A stretch of DNA of 39,304 bases from Candidatus Borkfalkia faecigallinarum (GTDB lineage Bacteria; Bacillota; Clostridia; Christensenellales; Borkfalkiaceae), in the NCBI GenBank assembly GCA_019114625.1, contig DXFD01000041.1, positions 1-39,304 of the forward strand. Reading direction: 5' to 3'. Each line of letters opens with the position of its first letter. The first letter of the stretch is position 1. Under the pieces are notes generated by a model. It saw nothing but the letters and a program-made list of their open reading frames with translations. It was not told the DNA's origin and ran no database searches. This document shows, piece after piece, positions 1-7,988 of the stretch. Made by a program: the position numbers and the translations under genes.

Positions 1-42
1 ATGGAGAAATCCGTGTGGGTTCAAGTCCCATTCTTCACACCA
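1..42 (+). tRNA. tRNA-Leu, 3' part only (cut by window edge)
   Basis: The 3' half of a tRNA is visible. The T stem GTGGG (15-19) pairs with CCCAT (27-31) around the loop TTCAAGT (20-26). The acceptor 3' strand TCTTCAC (32-38) is followed by discriminator A39 and an encoded CCA (40-42). The bases before the T stem (about 2-14, containing GGAGAAATCC) look like a long class II variable arm. Together with discriminator A and the GTTCAAGTCC loop this points to leucine rather than serine. The anticodon lies outside the window, so the isoacceptor cannot be named. A terminator follows directly, so this is the last gene of its transcript. Confidence 0.85.
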
Positions 43-44
43 AA

Positions 45-80
45 GAGGAGCATCGCGACCGCGATGCTCTTTCTTTTTTC
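45..80 (+). terminator. Intrinsic terminator of the tRNA transcript
   Basis: A perfect 9-bp stem, GAGCATCGC (48-56) with GCGATGCTC (61-69), has the 4-base loop GACC and is followed by a T-rich run (70-79). It starts a few bases after the tRNA CCA end. It also shows that open reading through this region is not coding. Confidence 0.9.
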
Positions 81-150
81 CGCCGCGGCCGCAGGCTTTT
101 CGCCGCCGCGGGCGGCGAAGCGCTCTTACAACGAACGAAGGAGAAGTTTC

Positions 151-1704
151 GTGGAGATCTTGCAAAAATATTCTCTGCCTCCCATATATAAGAGCGGGTG
201 GCTCCGATTTTTTTCCATCCGGAATATTTGTGAATTTTGTGACGGATACCCGTTCATCTTTCTGTATGCGGCCTTTATGTTCGTCAGCTCGCTGTGCGGG
301 TTGGAGGCGATCGTCTATGCGGTGACGGCGCTGCTCGTCGTATTGATCTGCCTGTTCGCGAAGGACACGCGGGCGATCTTGCCGCCGGCCGTGCTCATCG
401 TCTATTCGACCAGTTGGATGCACACGCCGCAGGCCGATTCCGACTTTTTCAACACGACGGCCGCATTCGTCTCGCTGGGGGTCTTGGGGGCGATCGCCGT
501 GGCGATGCTCGCCGCGCGCATGTTCCTTGCCCGCCGACGCGAAACGCTTTTCGCGCGCCCGCAGGGTCTGCAGGGCGGCATGATCGCTCTCGCTGCGGCA
601 TTCCTTTTGAACGGGGCGCTGTCGCCCGGGTATGTGCCGGAGGACCTGCTCTTCGGCGCCCTGATCGCGCTTTCCTTCGTCGCCGTCTATTTCTTCATCC
701 GCCAAACCGGCGCGAGGCGGGCGGACAACGGGCTCTATTTTGCGGCCTGCTGCGTGTCCGCAGGCATAGTCATCTTTTTGCAGATCGTGTACGCGCTCCT
801 GTTCCGTCAGGTATTCCGCACGGCGGACGGCTCCGCTTCCGGGCTGCAGATCGTGCAGCATTTTCTCGAAAGCGGATCTCTTCTTCCCGCAGTCTCCATC
901 AACAAAGACGCGATGATCGCGGGGTGGGGGATGAGCAACAATTTCGGCGGGATGCTCGCCATGTTTTTGCCCGCGTCGCTGTATCTCGCCTATAAGATTC
1001 GGCACGGCTGGATCTTCTATCCCTTTGCCTTTTTGCAGCTTGCCGCCGTCGCTTGTACGCTTAGCCGCACCGCGCTGCTGACGGGCGGGATCCTGCTGCT
1101 CGGCGGGGCGATCCTTCTCTCCGTCGTGCGCAGCCCCCGCCGCACGTTTATTCGCGTTTGCAACCTGCTCGCCGTCGCGGCCGCCGTCGTCGGCGGAGTC
1201 CTGTTTTTCGACCGTATCCGCGAACTCTTCGCGACCATCTTCGATCGCGGTTTCGGCGACTCCAACCGATTCGCGATCTGGCGGTTCGGCATGGAAAAAT
1301 TCCTGTCCTCGCCGCTGTTCGGCTACGGGTTCTATATCCGCTTCTATCCCGATTTCGGCTTTGACATCGCCAACTGGGTCTTCCCGGATATGTATCACAA
1401 CATCTTCGTACAGATCTTTGCCAGCTGCGGCCTCGTGGGGATGGTCGCCTATCTGTACCACATTTCACAGGTGCTGTGCCTGCTGTTCCGCCGCCCGACG
1501 GCCGACAGGATCTTCTATCTCGGCATCGTGCTCGCCGTCTGCGGCGCGTCGCTGCTCGATAACCACATCTTCCACATCTTTCCGGCGCTCCTGTACTCGC
1601 TCGCGCTCGGTCTGTGGGAAAAGGACGTCTACGGCGAAGCGCGCGGCCCGCTGCGCGCCCGCGATCGCGCCGACGGCTTTCTCGTTCGCCCGTCCCGTCG
1701 GTAA
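151..1704 (+). CDS. O-antigen ligase family (Wzy_C-like) polytopic membrane protein
   Basis: The protein is 517 residues with about ten or more hydrophobic segments. It is probably an integral membrane ligase or polymerase acting on undecaprenyl-linked surface glycans. The C-terminal half carries the family pattern: an arginine-containing stretch (SNRFAIWRFG), then SPLFGYGF, then a large loop ending in MYHNIFVQIFASCGLVG, where the HN and following glycines are characteristic. The start is the GTG at 151, because AAGGAG (138-143) lies 7 bases upstream and everything before it is tRNA plus terminator. No other polysaccharide genes are in the window, so the substrate is unknown. It stands alone: a new promoter begins 135 bases after its stop. 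An O-linked protein glycosylase or a teichuronic or capsule polymerase are alternatives within the same family. Confidence 0.8.
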   Translation: MEILQKYSLPPIYKSGWLRFFSIRNICEFCDGYPFIFLYAAFMFVSSLCGLEAIVYAVTALLVVLICLFAKDTRAILPPAVLIVYSTSWMHTPQADSDFFNTTAAFVSLGVLGAIAVAMLAARMFLARRRETLFARPQGLQGGMIALAAAFLLNGALSPGYVPEDLLFGALIALSFVAVYFFIRQTGARRADNGLYFAACCVSAGIVIFLQIVYALLFRQVFRTADGSASGLQIVQHFLESGSLLPAVSINKDAMIAGWGMSNNFGGMLAMFLPASLYLAYKIRHGWIFYPFAFLQLAAVACTLSRTALLTGGILLLGGAILLSVVRSPRRTFIRVCNLLAVAAAVVGGVLFFDRIRELFATIFDRGFGDSNRFAIWRFGMEKFLSSPLFGYGFYIRFYPDFGFDIANWVFPDMYHNIFVQIFASCGLVGMVAYLYHISQVLCLLFRRPTADRIFYLGIVLAVCGASLLDNHIFHIFPALLYSLALGLWEKDVYGEARGPLRARDRADGFLVRPSRR

Positions 1705-1839
1705 TATACGTTTTTATCAAAACCGTCTTTTAACTGAAAACCGCTATATTGTTACCGCATTTTTACGACAAGCCGAAGGCTGACGGGGCGCAGGATTTGG
1801 ATTTTTTTATAAAATTTTTTGACTTTTTTCGCGGAACTA

Positions 1840-1868
1840 TTGAAAATCGTTAAATTCTATTGTATAAT
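1840..1868 (+). promoter_or_regulatory. Sigma-A promoter of the glycogen cluster
   Basis: TTGAAA (1840-1845), a 17-base spacer and a perfect TATAAT (1863-1868). The stretch before it (1790-1840) is very AT-rich. The leader holds a small perfect hairpin, GGCAG-TTTA-CTGCC (1882-1895), just before the ribosome binding site. No other promoter of this quality is seen before 12261, so it probably drives the whole glg cluster. Confidence 0.85.
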
Positions 1869-1911
1869 ATTTCAGAAGACAGGCAGTTTACTGCCGTAAC
1901 CATGGAGGAAG

Positions 1912-3795
1912 ATGATGCAGTCGTCCGTTGATTTCCCTCTGTATGTTTTTCATCACGGAGAAAATTACAAGGCTTATGAGTTTTTTGGCGCACATCCGCA
2001 GACGCAGGATAGCAAGAAAGGCTTTATCTTCCGCGTCTGGGCGCCGCACGCGGAAGCGGTTTCCGTGGTCGGCGACTTCAACGAATGGGACCCGGATGCC
2101 AATCCGATGCGCAGGCTCCTGGACGGGGAGACGTTTGAACTGTTTATTCCCGGACTGAAAAATTACGCGGTCTACAAATACTGCATCCGCACGAAGGACG
2201 GGCGCTTCCTGTACAAAGCCGACCCGTATGCCTTCCATGCGGAGACGCCTTCCAAGACGGCTTCCAAAACGTATGACTTGAAGGGGTTCCGTTGGTCGGA
2301 CAAGGAGTACATGAAAAAGCGCAAGGAGAAAAATCCTTACGCTTCGCCGATGAACATCTACGAAATGAACGCGCTTTCGTGGAGGCAGTACGGCGACGGC
2401 AACTACTTCGACTTCAACAAACTGGTGGATGACCTCATCCCGTATCTGAAAAAGATGGGGTACACGCACGTCGAGTTCATGCCGCTGTGCGAATATCCGT
2501 ACGACGGGTCGTGGGGGTATCAGGTGACGGGTTATTACGCGATCACCTCCCGCCTCGGCACGCCGCACGATTTTATGCATCTGGTCAACGAGTGCCACAA
2601 AAACGGGATCGGCGTGATCATGGACTGGGTGCCCGCGCATTTCCCGAAGGACGCGCACGGGCTCTATGAATTTGACGGCCAGCCGCTCTATGAAAGCCCC
2701 GCCTGGGACAGACAGGAGCACAAGAGCTGGGGGACGCGCCGCTTCGACTACGGGCGGAACGAGATCTTGTCCTTCCTGATCTCCAACGCGTTCTTCTTCT
2801 TCGATAAATACCATGTGGACGGCCTGCGCGTCGACGCGGTCGCATCCATGCTCTATCTCGATTACGACAAGCGGCCGGGCGAGTGGCTCCCGAATAAATA
2901 CGGCGAAAACAAGAACCTCGAGGCGATCGAGTTCCTGCGCCGCCTGAATTCGACGATCTTCTCGCAGTTCCCGGATGCGCTGATGATCGCGGAAGAATCG
3001 ACGGCGTGGCCGCTCGTGACGAAGCCGGTCGATATCGGCGGGCTCGGGTTCAACTTCAAGTGGAACATGGGCTGGATGAACGACGTCCTCGATTATATGC
3101 AGACGGACCCGTATTTCCGCAAAGGCAATCATAACAAGCTGACCTTCTCGATGATGTATGCCTTTACCGAGAACTACGTCCTGCCCATTTCGCACGACGA
3201 AGTCGTGTACGGCAAGCGCTCGCTGGTCGACAAGATGCCCGGCAGCTATGAAGAGAAGTTCGCGAACCTGCGCGCCTTCATGGGCTACATGATGTCGCAT
3301 CCCGGCAAGAAATTGCTGTTCATGGGCTGCGAATTCGGGCAGTTCAAGGAATGGAACTATAAGGAAGGGCTGGACTTCTTCTTGAAGGAATATCCGCTGC
3401 ATCAGAAGCTGTCGGATATGAACGCCGCGCTGAATCATTTCTATGCGTCGACGCCCGCCTTTTATGAGATCGAAGATTCCTGGGACGGCTTCGAGTGGAT
3501 TGCCGCCAACGACGCGGACCGCAACATCGTCGCCTATCTGCGGCGCGACAAGGCGCAGAACACCTACCTCGTCGTCGTCAACTTCTCGGGCGCGAAGGCG
3601 GAAGGGTATCGCCTGGGCGTGCCGAAGGGCAAATACAAAGTCGTGTTCAACACCGATCATCCGAAATTCGGCGGGGAAGGCGAGCTGAAAAAGCGCATCT
3701 TCAACACCGAACGCAAGCCGAGCCACGGCAAGGAGTATTCGATCAAGATCGAAGTACCAAAACTGAGCTGTATCTATTTGCAAAAAATACTGTGA
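1912..3795 (+). CDS. glgB: 1,4-alpha-glucan branching enzyme (GH13)
   Basis: Transfers segments of alpha-1,4-glucan chains to form alpha-1,6 branches (EC 2.4.1.18) in the cytoplasm. It has 627 residues: an N-terminal CBM48-like beta domain (about 15-110, FRVWAPHAEAVSVVGDFNEW), the GH13 barrel (about 130-530) and a C-terminal beta domain. GH13 motifs are all present: DWVPAHFP (from residue 238), GLRVDAVASM with nucleophile D308, MIAEEST with acid E361, and ISHDEV with H428 and D429. It is the first gene after the cluster promoter. Two ATGs lie in tandem (1912 and 1915). GGAGGA (1904-1909) is 2 bases from the first and 5 from the second, so the second may be preferred. glgC follows after 55 bases. 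Confidence 0.97.
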   Translation: MMQSSVDFPLYVFHHGENYKAYEFFGAHPQTQDSKKGFIFRVWAPHAEAVSVVGDFNEWDPDANPMRRLLDGETFELFIPGLKNYAVYKYCIRTKDGRFLYKADPYAFHAETPSKTASKTYDLKGFRWSDKEYMKKRKEKNPYASPMNIYEMNALSWRQYGDGNYFDFNKLVDDLIPYLKKMGYTHVEFMPLCEYPYDGSWGYQVTGYYAITSRLGTPHDFMHLVNECHKNGIGVIMDWVPAHFPKDAHGLYEFDGQPLYESPAWDRQEHKSWGTRRFDYGRNEILSFLISNAFFFFDKYHVDGLRVDAVASMLYLDYDKRPGEWLPNKYGENKNLEAIEFLRRLNSTIFSQFPDALMIAEESTAWPLVTKPVDIGGLGFNFKWNMGWMNDVLDYMQTDPYFRKGNHNKLTFSMMYAFTENYVLPISHDEVVYGKRSLVDKMPGSYEEKFANLRAFMGYMMSHPGKKLLFMGCEFGQFKEWNYKEGLDFFLKEYPLHQKLSDMNAALNHFYASTPAFYEIEDSWDGFEWIAANDADRNIVAYLRRDKAQNTYLVVVNFSGAKAEGYRLGVPKGKYKVVFNTDHPKFGGEGELKKRIFNTERKPSHGKEYSIKIEVPKLSCIYLQKIL

Positions 3796-3850
3796 CCGCA
3801 GCGCGGCCGCGTATTGATAAATCAGTCAAATTAATTTTTGGGGGTAGACT

Positions 3851-5056
3851 ATGCAAAGAAAGAAAGAGTGCGTTGCAATGTTGCTTGCCGGCGGGCAGGG
3901 AAGCAGGCTTTATGCCCTGACCAACAATATTGCAAAGCCGGCAGTGCAGTTTGGCGCGAAGTATCGGATCATCGATTTCCCGCTCTCGAACTGCGTGAAC
4001 TCAGGGATCGATACGGTCGGCGTGCTGACGCAGTATCAGCCGCTCGTGCTCAACGAGTACATCGGTAACGGGCAGCCGTGGGATCTCGACCGGAACTTCG
4101 GCGGCGTACACGTCCTGTCGCCGTATCAGAAGAAGTCGAAATCGGCTTGGTATGAGGGGACTGCCAACGCCATTTACCAGAACCTGAACTTTATCAAGAT
4201 GTATAACCCGTCCTACGTCCTCATCCTGTCGGGTGACCACATCTATAAAATGGATTACAGCAAGATGCTGCGCGCGCACATCGAAAAGGGCGCCGACTGC
4301 ACGATCGCCGCGATCGACGTTCCGCTGAAAGAGGCTTCCCGCTTCGGCATCCTCAACACGAATCCGGACGGCTCCGTCTACGAATTTGAGGAGAAGCCCA
4401 AACAGCCGAAGAGCACCCTCGCTTCCATGGGCGTGTACATATTCACGGCCGAAAAGATGTATAAATATTTGGAAGCGGACGAAAACGACCCGAATTCTTC
4501 CAAAGACTTCGGCAAAAACGTCCTTCCCGCCATGCTCAACGCGGGCGAAAAGATGTTTGCCTATCTCTTTGAAGGGTATTGGAAAGATGTCGGGACGGTC
4601 AGCTCGCTCTGGGAGGCGAACATGGACCTGTTGGGCGAGAATCCCGCGTTCGACGTCGCCGACACGGCGTGGAAGATCCATTCGCGCAACCCGCTGGCGC
4701 CGCCCGAATATATGGGCGACCATTCCGTCGTCAAAAATTCCATGATCGCGCTCGGCTGCGAGGTCTGCGGCACGGTCGAAAACAGCGTCTTGTCCAGCAA
4801 CGTCGTCATCGAAGAAGGCGCCGTGGTGCAGGACAGCGTCATCATGAGCAATACGGTCATCCACAAGGGCGCCGTCGTCAAATATTCGATCATCGACGAG
4901 AGCGTCACGGTCGAGGACGGAGCCAAAATCGGCGACGACAAGGGCTCTGCCAAAGGCATCGCCGTGCTCGGGCGCGGCATTTGCGTCGGCAAGGGCGCCA
5001 AAGTCACGGCCGGCACGATCGTGGATAAGAGCATTCAAGACGGGGAGGAGGTGTAA
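3851..5056 (+). CDS. glgC: Glucose-1-phosphate adenylyltransferase, catalytic subunit
   Basis: Makes ADP-glucose and pyrophosphate from glucose-1-P and ATP (EC 2.7.7.27), the committed step of glycogen synthesis. It has 401 residues. The nucleotidyltransferase domain begins with the intact [13 protein letters not shown] loop. It continues with the sugar-binding region [22 protein letters not shown] (metal and nucleotide site) and [16 protein letters not shown]. The C-terminal third (about 290-401) is a left-handed beta-helix of hexapeptide repeats. The SD is a weak GGGGG just before the start. It overlaps functionally with glgD, whose strong SD lies in the last codons of glgC. In Firmicutes GlgC works as a hetero-oligomer with GlgD. 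Confidence 0.97.
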   Translation: MQRKKECVAMLLAGGQGSRLYALTNNIAKPAVQFGAKYRIIDFPLSNCVNSGIDTVGVLTQYQPLVLNEYIGNGQPWDLDRNFGGVHVLSPYQKKSKSAWYEGTANAIYQNLNFIKMYNPSYVLILSGDHIYKMDYSKMLRAHIEKGADCTIAAIDVPLKEASRFGILNTNPDGSVYEFEEKPKQPKSTLASMGVYIFTAEKMYKYLEADENDPNSSKDFGKNVLPAMLNAGEKMFAYLFEGYWKDVGTVSSLWEANMDLLGENPAFDVADTAWKIHSRNPLAPPEYMGDHSVVKNSMIALGCEVCGTVENSVLSSNVVIEEGAVVQDSVIMSNTVIHKGAVVKYSIIDESVTVEDGAKIGDDKGSAKGIAVLGRGICVGKGAKVTAGTIVDKSIQDGEEV

Positions 5057-5058
5057 TC

Positions 5059-6162
5059 ATGTCTGCAGTTGGCGTCATTTTTTCGAACATTCACGACGAT
5101 AATGTCCCGGAGCTTTCGCATAAGAGAACGATGGGCTCGCTCCCTTACGGCGGCCGCTATCGCCTGATCGACTTTGCTCTTTCCAACCTCGTCAATTCCG
5201 GCGTCACCACGGTCGGGATCATCACGAAGAACAACTATCAGTCGCTGATGGATCACCTGGGCAGCGGCAAAGACTGGGACCTCGCCCGCAAGACGGGCGG
5301 CCTCGTCCTGCTTCCGCCCTTCGGCGCGATGGATAACGCCGGGCTGTACCGCAGCCGTCTGGAAGCGCTGAAAGGGATCACCGGGTTCCTGTCCCGCCGC
5401 AACGAGGATTACGTCATCCTCTGCGACTGCGACGGCGTCTATCACATGGACTTCACGAAAGTCATCGAATATCACGAAGCCAAGCAGGCGGACATCACGC
5501 TCGTCTGCCACAACGAGGAGATCGGTAATTCCTCGCGCTATACGCTCGTTCAGTCGGACGAGACCGGCCGCGTGGTCGACATCAAGAACGATACGGTCGG
5601 CGGGTCCAACAAATTTTTCAGCAATATCCTCGTCATCAACCGCGCATTCCTGCTGCGCCTGATCAACGACGCGACGGCGCACGGGTATCAGAGCTTTGAA
5701 GAGGATATCCTTCGCCGCAATATCGTGAGCCTGAAGATCTATTCGTACGATTTCCACGGCTATCACGCGACGATCGACTCGCTCCGCGCGTACTTCGCGC
5801 ACAACATGGAGCTGCTGCAAAAGCCCATCCGCGACGAATTGTTCGGCGACCGCGACATCTACACGAAGGTGCGCGATTCGGCGCCTTCCAAGTACGGCGA
5901 CTTCGCCGACGTGCGCAATTCGCTCGTTTCCGACGGCTGCATCGTCGAAGGGACGGTGGAAAACAGCATCCTCTTCCGCGGCGTAAAAGTCGGCAGGGGA
6001 ACGGTCATCCGCAACTCGATCGTGATGCAGGATACGGTCATCGGCGAAAACGTGCGCATGAACTGTGTCATCACGGATAAAAACGTCGTTATCCGCGACC
6101 GCCGCGAGCTGTCCGGCTGTGAGATCCAGCCGTACTTCCTCGCCAAGGGCACGATGATCTGA
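5059..6162 (+). CDS. glgD: Glucose-1-phosphate adenylyltransferase, GlgD regulatory subunit
   Basis: A GlgC paralogue of 367 residues. The N-terminus keeps the fold (GGRYRLIDFALSNLVNSG, KDWDLARKTGG), but the GGxGxRL pyrophosphorylase loop is replaced by NIHDDNVPELS. It is therefore not expected to be catalytic. In Firmicutes GlgD forms a complex with GlgC and raises its activity. The C-terminus has hexapeptide repeats (about 285-367), like GlgC. GGGGAGGAGGTG (5042-5053) lies inside the end of glgC, and the ATG follows the glgC stop by 2 bases. This indicates translational coupling and a fixed subunit ratio. Confidence 0.95.
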   Translation: MSAVGVIFSNIHDDNVPELSHKRTMGSLPYGGRYRLIDFALSNLVNSGVTTVGIITKNNYQSLMDHLGSGKDWDLARKTGGLVLLPPFGAMDNAGLYRSRLEALKGITGFLSRRNEDYVILCDCDGVYHMDFTKVIEYHEAKQADITLVCHNEEIGNSSRYTLVQSDETGRVVDIKNDTVGGSNKFFSNILVINRAFLLRLINDATAHGYQSFEEDILRRNIVSLKIYSYDFHGYHATIDSLRAYFAHNMELLQKPIRDELFGDRDIYTKVRDSAPSKYGDFADVRNSLVSDGCIVEGTVENSILFRGVKVGRGTVIRNSIVMQDTVIGENVRMNCVITDKNVVIRDRRELSGCEIQPYFLAKGTMI

Positions 6163-6190
6163 TTTTAAGTAAGGAGGAAATAAAATTTTC

Positions 6191-7966
6191 ATGCCGGCAA
6201 AAGCAAAAAGCAAAAAGGCGGAAGACGCCGTTATCGAGAAGGGGACGATGGCCGCAGCAGAACCGGAAACGAAGGCTGAGGAAGAGGTTTTGACGCAACC
6301 GAAAAAGGCGACTGCCAAGAAACCGGCCGCGCGCAAACCGCGCGCGAAGAAAGTGAAGGCCGAAGCGAAAGTTCCCGCCGAAGCCGAAGCCCCCGTCGAA
6401 ACGGCTCCCGTAATGGAACAACCTGCCGAGGAAGCGGCGGCCGAAGCCGCCGTTTCCGAAGCGCCCGCGGCCGAACCTGCCGAGGAGCAGGCGGCAGCCG
6501 CGCAACCGGAGATCGAGGAGGTGTCAGAAATCACGGTCATGCCTAAGAAGAAAATTTTGTTTGTCGCATCCGAGTCGACCCCGTTCATCGCGACGGGCGG
6601 CCTGGCAGAGGTCATCGGCTCTCTGTCGAAGGCGTTGGCAACCAACGAAAATTACGACGTCCGCGTCGTGATCCCGCTGTATTCGGACATTTCGTGGGAT
6701 TACCGCAGCAAGTTCAAGTATCTCGGCAATATCTTCGTGCCGTTGGCATGGCGCAATCAGTATTGCGGCATCTTCAGCTATGAGATGAACGGCGTCACGT
6801 TCTATTTCCTCGATAACGAATACTACTTCAAGCGGCCCGGCTGCTACGGGTATTATGACGACGGCGAGCGCTATGCGTTCTTCTGCCGCAGCGTCATGGA
6901 GATCATGCCGTTTTTGAACTTCTATCCCGAGATCCTGCATTGCCATGATTGGCAGGCGGCGCTCGCGGCGATCTATCTGAAAACGATCTATTGCTTCCGT
7001 CCGGAATACCAGTACACCCGCGTGCTGTTCACGATCCACAACATCGAGTATCAGGGCAAGTATTCGCTGGATATTCTGGAAGACCTGTTCGGCATTTCCA
7101 ACTCCTGGAAATATCTGCTCGAATACAATAAGTGCATCAACCTGATGAAGGCGGCAATCGAATGCAGCGAAAAGTTCTCGACGGTCAGCCCGCATTATGC
7201 GATGGAGATCAAAGATCCTTACTATTCGCACGGGTTGGATCCCATCGTTCGCCGCAACGAGTTCAAGCTGGTCGGCATCCTGAACGGCATCGATACGGAA
7301 GCGTACGATCCCGCGACAGACATCTCCATCTTCAGCCATTACAGCATCGACAACCTCGAGCCCAAAAAGCGCTGTAAAGAAGAGCTGCAGAAGATGTTCA
7401 ACCTGCCCGTCAAGCCGGACACGCCGATCATCGCGGTCATTTCGCGCCTGGTCGCGCATAAGGGCCTCGATCTCGTAAGAACGGTCATCGAGGAGGTATT
7501 GCGCCAGGACGTTCAGGTCATAATATTAGGCAAGGGTGATTCTTCCTACGAGAATTTCTTCACCGACCTGTCCCGCCGCTATGTCGGCAAGCTGGTCACG
7601 ATCATCGCCTTCAATCCCGACTTGTCGCGCAAGATCTATTCGGGCGCAGACCTGTTCCTGATGCCGTCCAAATCGGAGCCGTGCGGGCTTTCGCAGATGA
7701 TTGCGAGCCGTTACGGTACCGTGCCGATCGTCCGCGAGACGGGCGGCCTGTACGACAGCATCAAGCCTGTCGGCAACGGCGGAAACGGGTTTACGTTTGC
7801 CAATTATAACGCATATGATATGTTGTACGTCATTCGCGAGGCGATCAACTGCTACTATAACAAAGATTTTTGGCCGGAATTGATGCGGCGCGTTATGTCC
7901 GTCGATTTCAGCTGGCAGCGCTCCGCGAGAGAGTACGAAAAAGTGTATGGGGAAATGTTGAAATAA
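6191..7966 (+). CDS. glgA: Glycogen synthase with an unusual N-terminal Lys/Ala/Pro/Glu tail
   Basis: Adds glucose from ADP-glucose to the growing alpha-1,4-glucan (GT5, EC 2.4.1.21). The catalytic part starts at about residue 117 (MPKKKILFVASES) and has normal GT5 length. The donor loop reads ATGGLAEVIGSL; the Lys of the classical KxGGL motif is Ala. The C-terminal nucleotide site SEPCGLSQM and the RETGGLYDS loop are intact. Residues 1-116 are not part of the family: they are Lys/Ala/Pro-rich first (KKPAARKPRAKK), then Glu/Ala/Pro-rich. The given start has AAGGAGG (6171-6177) with a long 13-base gap. An internal ATG at 6539 has GAGGAGGTG 15 bases before it and would give a family-length protein. 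Confidence 0.95.
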   Translation: MPAKAKSKKAEDAVIEKGTMAAAEPETKAEEEVLTQPKKATAKKPAARKPRAKKVKAEAKVPAEAEAPVETAPVMEQPAEEAAAEAAVSEAPAAEPAEEQAAAAQPEIEEVSEITVMPKKKILFVASESTPFIATGGLAEVIGSLSKALATNENYDVRVVIPLYSDISWDYRSKFKYLGNIFVPLAWRNQYCGIFSYEMNGVTFYFLDNEYYFKRPGCYGYYDDGERYAFFCRSVMEIMPFLNFYPEILHCHDWQAALAAIYLKTIYCFRPEYQYTRVLFTIHNIEYQGKYSLDILEDLFGISNSWKYLLEYNKCINLMKAAIECSEKFSTVSPHYAMEIKDPYYSHGLDPIVRRNEFKLVGILNGIDTEAYDPATDISIFSHYSIDNLEPKKRCKEELQKMFNLPVKPDTPIIAVISRLVAHKGLDLVRTVIEEVLRQDVQVIILGKGDSSYENFFTDLSRRYVGKLVTIIAFNPDLSRKIYSGADLFLMPSKSEPCGLSQMIASRYGTVPIVRETGGLYDSIKPVGNGGNGFTFANYNAYDMLYVIREAINCYYNKDFWPELMRRVMSVDFSWQRSAREYEKVYGEMLK

Positions 7967-7988
7967 TTTTTAACGGTAGGAGTAGGAC

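Noticed and set aside
1-150. Coding sequence extending from position 1 into the O-antigen-ligase-like gene
   Set aside because: Positions 1-42 are the 3' end of a tRNA-Leu and 45-80 its terminator. The GTG at 151 has a well-placed AAGGAG.
1888-3783. A 631-codon open frame antisense to glgB (and similar long antisense frames over glgC, glgD, glgP and the GH13 gene)
   Set aside because: Products are Arg/Val/Asp/His-rich mirror translations without any family motif, and the sense strand carries unmistakable enzymes. GC-rich codon bias creates such frames.
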